Shown: positions 24,123 through 34,540 of the stretch, piece after piece
How positions within the stretch are numbered: position 1 is the stretch's first letter
Layout: every line of letters starts with the position of its first letter
Assembly: GCA_001692895.1 (NCBI GenBank)
Contig: KV748198.1
Location: 1,152,367-1,216,366, forward strand
Length of the DNA stretch: 64,000 nucleotides
Origin: Cenococcum geophilum 1.58
Lineage: Eukaryota; Ascomycota; Dothideomycetes; Gloniales; Gloniaceae
Direction of reading: 5' to 3'
Program-made: the position numbers and the translations under genes
Notes under the pieces: generated by a model
Database searches by the model: none
What the model saw: the letters and a program-made list of their open reading frames with translations, nothing else
Told to the model about the DNA's origin: nothing

Positions 24123-24222
24123 AAAAGTCTTAGTAAGAGAATCTAACTAATTAAATAACTTTAACCGCTGGTTAAAGTTCTTGGATATCTTAAGACCTTA
24201 TATAACTAAGAAATTTCTAGGG
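24123..24222 (-). repeat. Palindrome module P1 in the 3' UTR of the copia element
   Basis: 100 bp, gap-free match to 4869-4968 in gypsy B, with the AACTTTAACCG / GGTTAAAGTT core at 24157-24179. It is preceded by a C-rich stretch that resembles the gypsy LTR/polypurine junction, hinting at recombination between element classes. Confidence 0.7.
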
Positions 24223-24239
24223 ACTCTCTTTTAACCTAA

Positions 24240-25900
24240 CCTTTAACTTATATACGTAGAGTATTTATATTAACAAATGTCTCTAGTGCCTTATTTAGGT
24301 TTACCTTTATTATTATATCTACCGGGTTATCTTAGCTATTAATCTATTAAATCTTAAAGAGTTTTTAACGCTTATAGGATTACTAAAGTGCTATAATATT
24401 AATTATAAGGCGCTTCTCCTTTATAGTACTAAGCTTAACTAAACACTTATAGAGGGAATATAAGTCGGTATATATAATTATAAGGATAATAGAAAGTATA
24501 AGTTAATTTATAATTATCTTTAGGGTAGTTCTAATTGTAATTACTATATTAACTTTGCTAATTATTCTATATATCTCTAACGCCAGAACGCTTTAAGTAA
24601 TATACTTACTCTTAGTTGAGCTTTAATAGATAAGATTACCGTAAATTATAAAGTTATTTTCTTTAGTAGATTTATTTATAATAATAATCTTATATTCTAA
24701 CTAGGAGCTAAAATCTTTATTATTTACAAACGATCTATTAATAAATACAAAGAGCTTAGCGGTAGGAAGATTAATAGGTATATAGAATAGTCCCCAATTA
24801 AAATAGTTTATTTACTAGAAAAAACGTTTATTTAGGGTAAGGATATTATCCTTAGTTAGTTTCTAGTATTAAGCCGTAACAAAGAGGTTAAATAAAGCCT
24901 TAGGTTAATAAATAGAAGTAATATAAGCTTTGCAAGCACATTGCTCTACATATCCTTGCTTTAGAGAATTAACGTTAATAATATTAATCTTTTTGCCTTA
25001 ACCCTTCTAGCGTAAAGTAATAGAATCCTCGTTTAGGGAGAGGATGCATCTATTAAAGAGTAATAGTATTATTAAATTAAGCTTTTCTTTTGGCTTTGCT
25101 ATAAGGTTTACCTTTACTAGCTTATCTTCTTTAAGAGCTAAGAATTAGTTATCTCCTAAGATAATTATATTATTAGTTTATATACCAATAATTCTAAATA
25201 GGGTTCCTGTGGTTATAATAAGGAAGTAGGGATTAAATATAGATATAGTCATTAAAAGCTTCTCTTTATAGTGCTTACTATAGGTAGCCTACTAGTAAGT
25301 TCTTGCCTCTGTAATTCCGTATAATAGCTTAAGCACAACTATAATTATATCTTTAGGATATTAGTGGCGAATTTACTCTAGAAGGTGCGCCAATATTAAG
25401 CGCTAAAGGTGCGTCTTTAATTAGGTGTAGGCCTAAGGAATATCTCGCAAATAAACCGCTATTTTATTCTTTATTAGGGAGGGAGCTAGTGCAATAATAA
25501 CTCGCTAACTAGCTCGTTAAATTATAGGAGATTGTATAAGAATTACCTCCTTACTATTATTATTGTAACCTTAGATAATAAGTCTCGATTTCTTAAATAG
25601 GGCATTAGTAGCTTTACCCTTAATCTTATTAACTATTTTTAACTTAAAGATGCAAACTTTATTAAACTTAGCTAGGTTATATTTCTTAAATTTAAAAACT
25701 CCTCTTATAATAAGGCCGTCGATCTTCTACTTATTAGATGCTTAAAAAGGAGCTTCTAGGGTTATAATACAACCTTTCTTTTAGAGCTATTTTGCCAGCT
25801 TAAAGTTAGCCTTCTCTTTAGCTGTTATAAAGGCCATTAATAACTTAACTCTATTCTTAATGGCAGTAATAAATTGCTCTTTAAAATTAATAAGATATTA
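24240..25900 (-). pseudogene. copia reverse transcriptase / RNase H remnant
   Basis: The minus strand near 25.3-25.5 kb shows copia RT words: a V-Y-L-R-D-I segment (about 25.47 kb; in copia RT followed by a T-Q-A-Y-like run) and LYGITEARTY (about 25.29-25.32 kb; copia consensus LYGIPEAG). Position downstream of integrase fits. Frames are broken by stops and apparent shifts. Confidence 0.7.
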
Positions 25901-26499
25901 GTAATTTTATAATTCTTTTAGGCGACCTCTATCGCGTTATAGTTGTGGCGCATCTACTATAATTGTATTAGGATTATAGTCGCCTTCTAAAGTATATTAA
26001 TTATAGTTCTCCTTTAGAGTATCTTTTAGGGAATCCTATAAAGGCTTAGAATTGTTATCTTTATAGTAAGGCTTAATAATAATTAAATAGAATTAAGTGG
26101 GTCTATAAGGCATCTAAATAGTATAAGTTTAACTATTACTTACGATAAGTTAATATAGGCCTAACTATCCTCCCTTTTTACGCTATACGTGTACCTTAGA
26201 CTGGAGTGGCAGATTAAGCGTAGTTAAGGTATTTAGGCCATTTCTTATTTCTAGTGTATTATTAACCTAGCATATAGCGTAGAGGTATTAAACCTCCTTC
26301 GTTACCTTATAAATAGCCTTAGCTTATTATATAATAGAGGGAGATAGTAAAGAGTTATTAGTTATTTAAGGGTAGGCGCTAAAGACTAGTAATATAGGTA
26401 TAAGTCCATCTAGGCTAGCGGAATTATTAATAGCTTTAATAGCTATTTATAAGGTAATTTCTTTACTAGCATCCTTTAGTTCTAAAGAGATAATCTTAT

Positions 26500-27010
26500 A
26501 TACGCGGTATAATAGTATATAATATCGCTTTACTTTCTAATACTATTATATGCCTTAATGGGGACTTCCTTAACCTTAATTACTATTGCCTTTATCTATT
26601 ATTGGAACTCTATAAATAAGAAGTTCTTTCCTACGTTATAGATGATTTAGTTAGGGGGTCCTAGGTAGATATTAATCTAGTATAACTAAAGGGTATCCTA
26701 TGTGTTTCTAGCTAATATATCTTTAAGAAACGTGCGGCTTAAAAGAAAGTTAAGAAGTTAATAACTTAGAGTACTAGCTTACCGCTAAGATATATAACGT
26801 TAATAATAATATAAAAGTTAAAGTTATAGTTATCCTTAAGGGTAAACTTAAATCGGCTAGGGAACTTCTAGTTTATTTAGTAGTAATAGCAGTACTTTAT
26901 AAGATGCTTAATTGCCTTAACCTTAACTTTATAGCCTACTTGCTAAAGAACCCTAAGTAATTAATAAACGGATAGGTGGCCAAAACGATAGTGTAATTGG
27001 CGTAATTCTA
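26500..27010 (-). pseudogene. copia integrase remnant (GAG-pre-integrase HHCC domain and core)
   Basis: From about 27.0 kb downward the minus strand reads LHYRFGHLSV...QVGYKVK...IKHLIKYCYYC, the H-x3-H ... C-x2-C zinc domain of copia integrase (second histidine in F-G-H). Near 26.70 kb RTFLKDILARNT and then INIYLGPPN match the core region, where a catalytic aspartate is expected. Degraded by stops. Confidence 0.75.
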
Positions 27011-28449
27011 ACTTAGTTAAGTAGCTTTAAGTAATACTCCTTTCTAGTTAATAAAGGAGCAATTAGGGGTAATCCTATTTGCGTATAATAGGTATTTAAT
27101 TATCTCCCTAAATAAATATATTCTTAAGGTTATTAAGTCTAACGCCTAATTTATTTATATCTTTAATGTAAAATAGAAACGGAGTGTTTGTAGGAATAAT
27201 ATAGAAAGTAATATATCCTAAGGGGGTTTAGACCCTAATTATGCTAAGAGAGATTATAGTACCTTTGCTAAAATAAATCGTATATTAGCCTGCCGTTAAT
27301 TAGTTAATCTAAATAGAGCTATTAAGCTACTAAAGAGCTTAAACTTAAGGTTCTCCTACTATAGATACTCCTACGGCTCCTATATCTAACATAATACCAT
27401 AAAAGACGTTCGCTAAGTATCTATTATTAAAAAAAAACGCGGAACTCTCCTTTGGCTTATTAAAGATATCTAACTTTATAATAGAATAAAGTATAGATTA
27501 GTTATTAAGAATAGCGACGGTTTATATACTATCTACCTTACTATACTTAGTAAAGTATTAGTTAGGAGAGTAGTTTTTAATTTCCATATCTATAAGGAGC
27601 TATTTAGTCTTATTAACCTTACCCTTAAGATCTTCTGCGCCTTTATATTAAACTAGGAAGCTTTAGAAGTAGGCTATAGTAACCTTATAATTTCTAATAT
27701 TTCTTATACTCTAACGGAACTTATTATATGCCTCCTTTTACTTATTAAGGGAGTATCTAGTTAACTAGTAATTTGGCTTCTTATAAACATAGTACTTTTT
27801 TTAGCAATTATTTTAAAATAAACCTCTATAAGGACCTCCATAATTGCCTTATAGTTAATATTAATTATACCCTTTACCGTATTCCCTACTACGGCTACTA
27901 TATATTTAGTTAGTCTAGTTATAATCGTATTAGCTAGAAATGCTTAGTTAGGTAAGGTTTTTAGTATAAAACTATTAAGATTCTTATATTTATATCGCAG
28001 TACCTATAGCGAAGCGTAGCTCGGTATATACTCCTTTAAATATATCCATAGGTTTATATAGCGCTAAATTACACTTAGGAACGCTATAGCATACTAAGAT
28101 AATCTAGTCCCTTAGGCTATTCTTATTCTAGTAAGTTTTAGTAAGGCTATATTAGATTTTCTAGAGTTTATTAAAAAGTAGTTAAAGGCACTCTAAATAA
28201 GTCTTTATTGGGTTAAAAGTAATAACTCTTTAAAATATAGTCTCCCGCCATTTAGATATATAAAGTTAACAATTTTTATTAGTTTTAAAGTAAGCTTTAG
28301 TAAGCTAAAGCATTATATTAAAGCTATAGTTTTTACCCGTAATATAGTTATAATAGAATATTACTATCCGTCCCTTTAACATAATAGAGAAAGCGTAGTA
28401 GTACTAGTAGCATTAAATTTTAACTTTATTGCAACAGTTATAGAAGACC

Positions 28450-29126
28450 TATAGTTTTGCTCTAAGTATATTATATAATTCTCCTCTAAACTTCTTCTCT
28501 TTGTCTAAATATGCCTTTATTAGATTCGTGACTTCTTATAGTAAAGGTTTACCAGTTAGCTAAAGTAGAGGAGCTAGAGGTAGCGGAGGTAGAGGAAGAG
28601 TACCTCTAGGTAGGAGAGTACCTCCTAGTAAGAGAGTATCTTTAGGTAGGGGATTAGCGTTTTAGGGGTTTAAATACGAATTAAAGTTGCCTTCTAAAGA
28701 ATATAGGTTAGTTTTAGGTTTCCGTAGTTAATATATAATTTTAGCTTCCGTCTATACTAGTTTCTCTATACTAATAATAACGGCCTAAATATTGCTAGCA
28801 ATTAGGTTACCGTTCTTAGTAATATATACCCCATTCCTATAAAGAAAGTCTTAGAAATCTTAAATAATATTAATATTGCTAAGTACCTAAGTATTAGCGG
28901 TCTATCCTATAAAGTCCTCCCTAAAATATTCCTATAGTTATAAATTGGTATAGTGTCTACTTTAGTAGAATAGGATATAGTATAGGAGAAAGCTATTAAC
29001 TTATTTTACGGTATAAGTTATTATATTAATGGTAAATTTGTCCTAATTTTTATTAATAAATTTCGCGTATAAAGCTACCCCTAGTGGTAAGGAGTCTTCC
29101 CAGTTATTTAAGGTAGGCGTAGCCAT
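28450..29126 (-). pseudogene. copia gag remnant
   Basis: A minus-strand ATG at 29124-29126 starts MATPTLNNWEDSLPLGVALY, followed by a frame with RIP-type stops to about 28.45 kb. The late part is rich in G/P/L (LLLGGTLLPRGTLPLPP). N-terminal position next to the 5' LTR (29501-29700) and composition fit a copia gag. No complete zinc knuckle was seen. Confidence 0.6.
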
Positions 29127-29500
29127 ATTTTTAGAGGGAGGAAAGTATTATTAGTATAGGGATTGTCGTTTAGTACGCGTTCGTCGTTTAGTACGCGTTT
29201 GTGACGTATATTTGCGATTATAGGGCTTAGGACTAGTTCTAGCCTTAAATCGCAAAGACTTATAAAGTGTATTATTCTGCTTAATAAACGTAAGAATCTA
29301 TAATCTGGGAAAGGCTTAGGACCAGTTCTGGCCTTTAGATCTTTAAATTTGTAAAAAAGTTCTATTTAAGGTTTAGGACCAGTTCTAACCTTAAAAGATA
29401 GCTTCCTTTAGCATAAGTAGCACTAGTATAGTGGCTTGTCTCTTCTTAGTGGAATACCTAGCTGCTCTATAGTATAATAGTAAAGTTAACTACTAATTAG

Positions 29501-29700
29501 TATTGGTTTTACAAGGTAATATTACGTAGCTACGGTTTATAAATAGTATAATAATTATTCGTTCTATATATCTTAATTAGGGGGGGGCGAGGAACTTAAG
29601 GCTCCTTGCCACGCTAGTGCCGCGGCGACACGTGACGGCAACTTGCTACACGTGACGGCAATGTGCCTTATATGGTGACCCCTTGCCTTTATTCCCAACA
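29501..29700 (-). repeat. 5' LTR of the copia element
   Basis: 200 bp, partner of 23608-23828, ends TTCCCAACA followed by target duplication CCGTT. Confidence 0.9.
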
Positions 29701-30911
29701 CCGTTTTAGTAAACGCCCTTTCTTAATTCCCTGTTAAAAATATTAATACTAAAGAGGCGGCCTAATTATATATCTACTATATCTACTAAATTTATAGACT
29801 ATTGGATACTATTCTATTAGACTATAGGCTGTAGTTTATATTAGCCTTTTAGAATAAGTTTACCTAGATCCTAGAAATTAAGCTAAAGCTTTTTATAGCG
29901 TACTACCCCTAAACAGATAGTTAGAGATTATAAATTAATACTTAGACTAAAGACTCTAGCCCTTTATTAACTACTTTTATATTAATTAGGCTAAACTACT
30001 ACTCCTAATAAACTATACCTAAGTAACCCTACTTAATAACTCTATAGGATTTGCCCCTATCTAACTAAAAATAGGCTACTTACCCGATATAAGGTTTAAC
30101 TAGGAAAGACTTAAAAGACCCTAGACTATATATAAAAAACTATTTTATAAAAAAAACCTAGTAGTACGCTAAGCGCTTAAAAGAAGCTTAGGTAGTAGCC
30201 TATATAAACTAAAAAAAAGCCTAGAAATTAATAAAATAGTAGGTAAATAAGTATAGGCGCGAGCCTAACTTTACTATAGGCGATATAGTCTAAGTTGTAA
30301 TAAAGAACTAAAAGATAGGACGGCCTAGCCATAAGCTAGACTATTAAATAGCAGGACTATATAAGGTCCTTAAAAAAACAGTTAACTTATATAAAGTAAA
30401 GCTCCTAGATTTAATTAAGGGTTATTTTATTTTCTTACTAAATAAGCTATAGAAAGCTATAAATAACCTATTACCTAGTTGAAAAAAATTAACCTCCCCT
30501 AATTTAAGTTAATAGTAATAATAAATAGGAAGTTAAAGAAATACTAGCTTATAAACTTATAAGGGAAATATTAAAGTACTATATTAATTAAAAAGGATAT
30601 AACTTAGACCTAACCAAGTACCCTATCTAGAATTTATAGGCTATCCCTAAAAGCTTAAAGAGTTTTATAAGTAATATCCTAGTTTACCTAAACCTCTAAT
30701 GTATTAAGATAATAAAGATAATAAGCTACTAGAAGAGTATAGAGATAAAAACGCCTTAAGGCTTTAAGGCCCTAATATAAAGAACAAATCGGAACCTATA
30801 AGAAACTAGTAGAATTTAGTAAAACTTAGTAAAAATTGCGAATATTACAGCTACCCTTTTTACTTTATTTCGAATAAAGCCTAAAGGTAGGCTTTTTTAG
30901 AGGAGGGGTAA
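29701..30911 (+). pseudogene. Element A pol, third part: integrase C-terminal half and 3' UTR
   Basis: Resumes at the duplicated CCGTT and is colinear with window 1370-2120 (integrase). After about 30.76 kb it has a 3' UTR that differs from B, C and F, ending in the purine-rich AGAGGAGGGG tract before the LTR. Confidence 0.8.
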
Positions 30912-31122
30912 TATTATAGTACTTGCAGAATTCAGCAGAACTTAGTAAAACTTAATAGAGAGATACGGTTACGTAACTAAAGGACTATATAAAAGAACCC
31001 TGCTTTAATCGGCTTCCTTTTCTTTCTCTAGCTTTAGGTTCTCGTTTATAGACAATCTAATCGTATAGGCTTGCGCGTCTATCCTTGCTGCGCTTGTGCC
31101 TTAATTAACTGAGTTGCTAATA
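30912..31122 (+). repeat. 3' LTR of gypsy element A
   Basis: 211 bp; starts TATTATAGTACTTGC and ends GAGTTGCTAATA. Original TG..CA ends appear as TA..TA, the RIP outcome. Partner of 14238-14463. Confidence 0.8.
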
Positions 31123-31500
31123 AAGAACGTATTTACAGCTCGTAATAGAAATATTAGGGGAAATGCTTCATTTATATTAGTAGGGGGAGGGTACTTAAGC
31201 AGTTTCTTTAAGCTTGTAGCGTATACGTAATAGATTATATAATAGTAAGCGGACTACCTTATAGATATCTTCTCGAGCTATTAAGCCCCTTAGTTAGATT
31301 ACTCCTTATAGGGCCTTTTATATATATTTTCCGCTAGCCTTATTAGTAGTCTAACAATTTACTATAGCTAAGCGAGAGATTTATATAGGTTTCTTATTTC
31401 TTAGCGTATAATTAGCCAACTAGATCTTAGCCAAAGATCTAAATATCCTTAACTTCTACCAAAAGCTTTAACTTACTACTAAATCTTACCACTAATGCAG
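31123..31500. other. RIP-degraded sequence, nothing recognised
   Basis: AT-rich, CA/TG-poor, no ORF or element end seen. Confidence 0.5.
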
Positions 31501-31559
31501 CGAGCTGTTAGCTAGCTGCAGTCTTATGGCTAACTGACTGTCATAACTCTATAAGCTCG

Positions 31560-31910
31560 CTAACTACTTACGTTATCAGCCTCTTGGCAGTGACGCTGTT
31601 AGCGATGCTAACTCCCGGACACACTGAATATATACTCGTATAATTAGAAGCTCCTCTACCGTAGTAAGTATAGGTAGGAAGCCAGGAACGAGCCCCAAAT
31701 TAAGCTCATTACCTTTACTAAATAGGGAAGAAAGGGCTAAGTTCTTAAGGCTATTAGCGTCCCTAATATAGGCTTTGTATATACCTATATTATTATCCTC
31801 CGTAGCTAGGCCTATTAAATACTACCGCTCCTTATAACGTCTATACGTTTCTATATATATAGCTTATAGCGTATCTCTAAACTTCTTAATTCGCTCCTAA
31901 TTAATAGCCG
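31560..31910 (-). pseudogene. Helitron-like replication-helicase N-terminal remnant
   Basis: The minus strand, from about 31.83 kb, reads (with stops) GLATEDNNIGI..., then LALSSLFSKGNELNLGLVPG followed by FLPILTTVEELLITRVY. The D-P-G-x-x-P...L-T-x-x-E-E-M-L-I-A-R-V pattern is typical of the region found N-terminal to fungal Helitron helicases (DUF6570/Helitron-like N). Here G-L-V-P-G-F-L-P-I-L-T-T-V-E-E-L-L-I-T-R-V fits. No Helitron ends or helicase motifs are in the window, so it is a fragment at the left edge of the gene island. Confidence 0.55.
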
Positions 31911-31935
31911 AAATAGGTGGTAGGAAAATAGAAAG

Positions 31936-32575
31936 TTAAACGATACCTCCTACGGTTAAGGTTTGCAGGAGGTGCGCAGTTTTGCACGGTTTTGAAGTTC
32001 TTTCTCTTGTTAACCCAGTAAATGAGTGTTTGGATAAAAATAAGGTATTTGCATATTTCATTATATACTTGATGATATGATTAATAGATTTTTTGGCGAA
32101 GTTGTCCCTATAAACGGAGGGATTCATTGAAGCGAGCCCACGGTCATTTCCCGTGTGTTATTAACTATTCGAAAAAAGCAGTTTCGATCTTCGGGATTAG
32201 CGACCGTGGTGTATGCTGCAATTAATACAGCGAATTAACCGAGTAATAAATTACTCTGGACGTAACATTGTAATGTTAGTATACAAGTTCCAGCATCCAA
32301 TCAGGATCTCAACACCGCCAGTAGGGTTATCCCAGCACTATAAAACACGAATAACAGTAACAATTCTCAGTTGTGGTAGCACCGGCTAGACTGTGGGATA
32401 AGGAATTCATTTCTAGAATTTGGCAACTGCTACACCATAGCAATGCATTCTGGGGTGATGAGACCAGTAGGGACCTGCTATGACCTTGAACACCAGACAA
32501 CAGCTTCAGTTCGTGCTATGTTGTACTGTATTATATTACTAATACTGTTCGCAAGGTTGAGATCTAACTCACATC
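31936..32575. other. Left part of the normal-composition island: no confident gene
   Basis: CA/TG frequencies become normal from about 31.95 kb. An ATG-initiated minus-strand ORF of 63 codons (31936-32127, MNPSVYRDNFAKKSIN...) has no recognisable domain and could be chance. The rest to 32554 probably contains the 3' UTR of the gene to the right. Confidence 0.4.
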
Positions 32576-32627
32576 TCACAATAATCCAATTGTAACATCT
32601 CCTTTAACTCTTGCGTAGATCTCAACC
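32555..32627 (-). promoter_or_regulatory. Inverted repeat spanning the acceptor of the duplicated last exon
   Basis: GGTTGAGATCTA (minus, 32627-32616, including the last intron G) is perfectly complementary to TAGATCTCAACC (32566-32555) downstream of the stop. The donor region of the same intron, GGTAGAGATCTA (from 32685), would pair with the same downstream arm at 11 of 12 positions. Alternative hairpins in the pre-mRNA are therefore possible; a role is inferred only. Confidence 0.45.
32576..32626 (-). other. Tandem duplicate of the terminal coding exon of island gene 1
   Basis: Encodes VEIYARVKGDVTIGLL and TGA. Against the upstream copy (32634-32684) eight substitutions in 16 sense codons leave every residue unchanged except M to L at the last position, so the copy has been kept as coding sequence. 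It is preceded by TTCAG, a standard fungal acceptor. Confidence 0.75.
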
Positions 32628-33055
32628 TGAACATTACATCAGCCCAATTGTAACATCTCCCTTGACTCTCGCGTAGATCTCTACCTCCACTTCAAGATCT
32701 AGCTCAATCTTAATCTTCAAGCTGCTGTCCTTCTCTCCTACTTTCGGCGGTCGGTCTGCAATTCGAGATTGATGGACGGGTACAATTCTTCTACCACGGT
32801 TGGTAGACGGTAGCCCTTCGTTCATAGCATTTAATTCTGCTGCATCCATTCCTACGGGGGGGGGCCTTTGCTTCTGCAGCGCAAGTTTCGCAGGTTTACG
32901 GGTATTTGTGGGGACTGGGGAGGCTTCCATGTCAGACAAGCTGTCTTCGGTGCGTACACGGTTTTGTTCTTGCACGTCTCTGTCGACGGGGATTAACTAC
33001 ACGTGGAAAAGGCTGGGGGGTCGATAGGAAAGAGTGGAGCCGAGACTTACCCCAT
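32576..33055 (-). CDS. Island gene 1: small protein with conserved C-terminal 'GDVTIGL' module; spliced, duplicated last exon
   Basis: Function unknown. Model: ATG at 33053-33055, ATGGG then a textbook GTAAGT donor (33050); a 71-nt intron ends GACAG (32980); exon 2 runs in frame. Without this intron the frame has no ATG start. The protein (~116 aa) begins MGDVQEQNRVRTEDS, is polar and proline-containing, and ends in an alternating hydrophobic/charged stretch (LKIKIELDLEVEVEIYARVK, then GDVTIGLM). Stop TAA at 32634-32636. A second in-frame version of the last 16 codons plus TGA lies at 32576-32626, joined if GT(32684)...AG(32627), a 58-nt intron with a GCTGAT branch-like site, is removed; it gives the same ending with LL instead of LM. 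Genes 2 and 3 upstream on the same strand share this C-terminus. The exon 1 model is firm by sequence; use of the last intron is inferred. Confidence 0.75.
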
Positions 33056-33829
33056 TGGAGTGACTTGCGGCTGCTGGGGGAGGTAGGATCTGATAGACCG
33101 CTACGCGAAGTAACGGGAGGGATTAGTGGAGAAAATTGAAGAGCTGTGCTGTAAAATTTGGATTAGACACAGACGGCCGGGCGCGCGATTTAAGGTGAAT
33201 ATTGTGTCAAGGTTCATAAACATGACGACGAGGCTTTATCCTCTAGAGCGCTAGTTTGCTACCAGAGTCTGAATTTGAGCACGACATAAGTGTTGCAATA
33301 CAGGTTTCCCTTGAACAGTCTTAGGGAGATGAGGGAGGAGTGTATACAGATTGGCTCTAGCGCTAATCTGTTTTGTGGTCAGACCGTGATTTACTTGGAA
33401 CCGCGCCGATAGGATGAGCAAGAAATGCATCCACAGATCCAAGGACCTTGTTTAATTCCGTTTACACCCTGCATTTGCCCAACCAAATCGGGACCTAAAA
33501 CCTTATCTGACTCCCAAATAGAACTAGTGAGATCTTAGGATGAGAGATGACATAGAATTGTGAGGGAAAAGGACAACTGCAGCCTGGGAGTACTTGCTTG
33601 TGAGGGCGAAAACAGGTTTATGTGACAGGTAGACCCGAAAAGTTCGACGGCTTGAAAGTTGCTGTGACACGTTTTAGCTTTTTTAGCGGAGACGTCTCCG
33701 GTTTAAACTACGAAAAAGTGATGATATCATTCCAGATGCTCCAGCTGATCAATCCAAAAAGTCTCCCATTTCTAACAAGGAGATTTAATCCTGTAGGAGT
33801 ACTCTCCCACCTCTTCTCTCAACGCAGTG
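33056..33829. other. Intergenic: 5' region of gene 1 and unsupported small ORFs
   Basis: Pyrimidine-rich 5'-UTR-like sequence precedes gene 1 (33056-33110 on the minus strand). A minus-strand ORF at 33251-33442 (internal ATG; MHFLLILSARFQVNHG...) and a plus-strand ORF at 33622-33915 show no recognisable domain. Neither is called a gene. Confidence 0.4.
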
Positions 33830-34540
33830 GGATTACCGCCAACCGCCTCAATTCCTCCCTCACTATCAAGTTCTTCCTCTTCCTCTTCCTCTTCATGCTC
33901 TACATTCTCTATTAACGTAGTCCTATCCCCCCCAATCCCCTCATCCTATAGCCTCACCTCCTCACCCACCTCCACCGATTCCGGTCGACGCAACCCCTTC
34001 GCCTTCCCACCAGCAGCGATCCGGACAACCCTCGCCTCGCGGGGACGCCGGCGAGGGGCGCTGGGTCGATTGGGCGTGCGGGTGAGGTGGCGGCGGCGGG
34101 GGAGTCGAGGGGTGGTGCTGTTGGGTCCTAGGTGCCGGTGCTGGTGCGGGTTTTGGGCGGGCTGGGATGATAATGGTGGTGGTGGTAGTTGTGGGGCACT
34201 GGTGTGGCAAGGGAGTGCACCGCGTCGCGGCTCTGATATGGCGGGAGCTTGTTTCGGGCGGTTTGCGGATGTAGTGTCCGAGATGCGGATAGGAACCGAG
34301 CTGGAAGACGATGCAACCGCACTGGACCTTAACGATTTGCGTGGAGAATTCGTCTACAACGTCAGGGCAGTAGGGGCAGGTTTGGGGCTAAGGGGCGTTG
34401 AGCTGGCAGGCGCGGCTGCACCTGGGTTCAGAGCCTTCGAGCGGTGTTGTACTGGTCAAGGTCGGGGTGCTGGGCTAGGTCTTAATACGATTACTGACGC
34501 GGGGATGGCAACGCGTGTGGCGCGGGTTTTTGGTACGTGA
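33827..34540 (+). other. GC-rich block with long overlapping ORFs on both strands, gene status unclear
   Basis: A plus-strand frame stays open for 237 codons but has no ATG until about 34238 and is rich in R, G, S, as expected from GC-rich DNA. The opposite strand has proline/histidine-rich frames (33962-34210 and further open to about 34.39 kb, including CPYCPDVVDEF) and, at 33780-33950, a short acidic frame with a (GAGGAA)n-derived E run. A (TTCCTC)n microsatellite lies at about 33869-33893. No family is recognised. A spliced minus-strand gene is possible since all supported neighbours are on that strand. Confidence 0.25.

Larger units (their letters stand above)
23608..29700 (-). mobile_element. 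Ty1/copia retrotransposon, minus strand, inside the integrase of element A
   Basis: Flanked by the exact 5-bp duplication CCGTT (23603-23607 and 29701-29705). LTRs of 221 bp (23608-23828) and 200 bp (29501-29700) have TGTTGG...CCAACA termini; those facing inward are RIP-changed to ..AATA and TATTGG. The minus strand encodes gag near 29.1 kb, an integrase HHCC domain near 26.9 kb, the integrase core near 26.7 kb and RT near 25.3 kb, so integrase precedes RT, as in copia. Its 6.1 kb length is slightly long for copia. Stops are numerous. Confidence 0.9.
14238..31122 (+). mobile_element. Ty3/gypsy element A, plus strand, carrying two nested retrotransposons
   Basis: From LTR to LTR the element's own parts are 14238-17721, 22591-23607 and 29701-31122, about 5.9 kb, a normal gypsy length. 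The order is LTR, gag (14.5-15.7 kb), protease region, RT (16.85-17.64 kb), [YR element], RNase H and first integrase part, [copia element], rest of integrase, variable 3' UTR, polypurine tract (TTTTTTAGAGGAGGGG, just before 30912), LTR. Both breakpoints are continuous in element B and in the 1-2133 remnant. The RT motif at 17381-17410 reads YLDNIIIYSK. Stops throughout show that it is dead. Confidence 0.85.
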
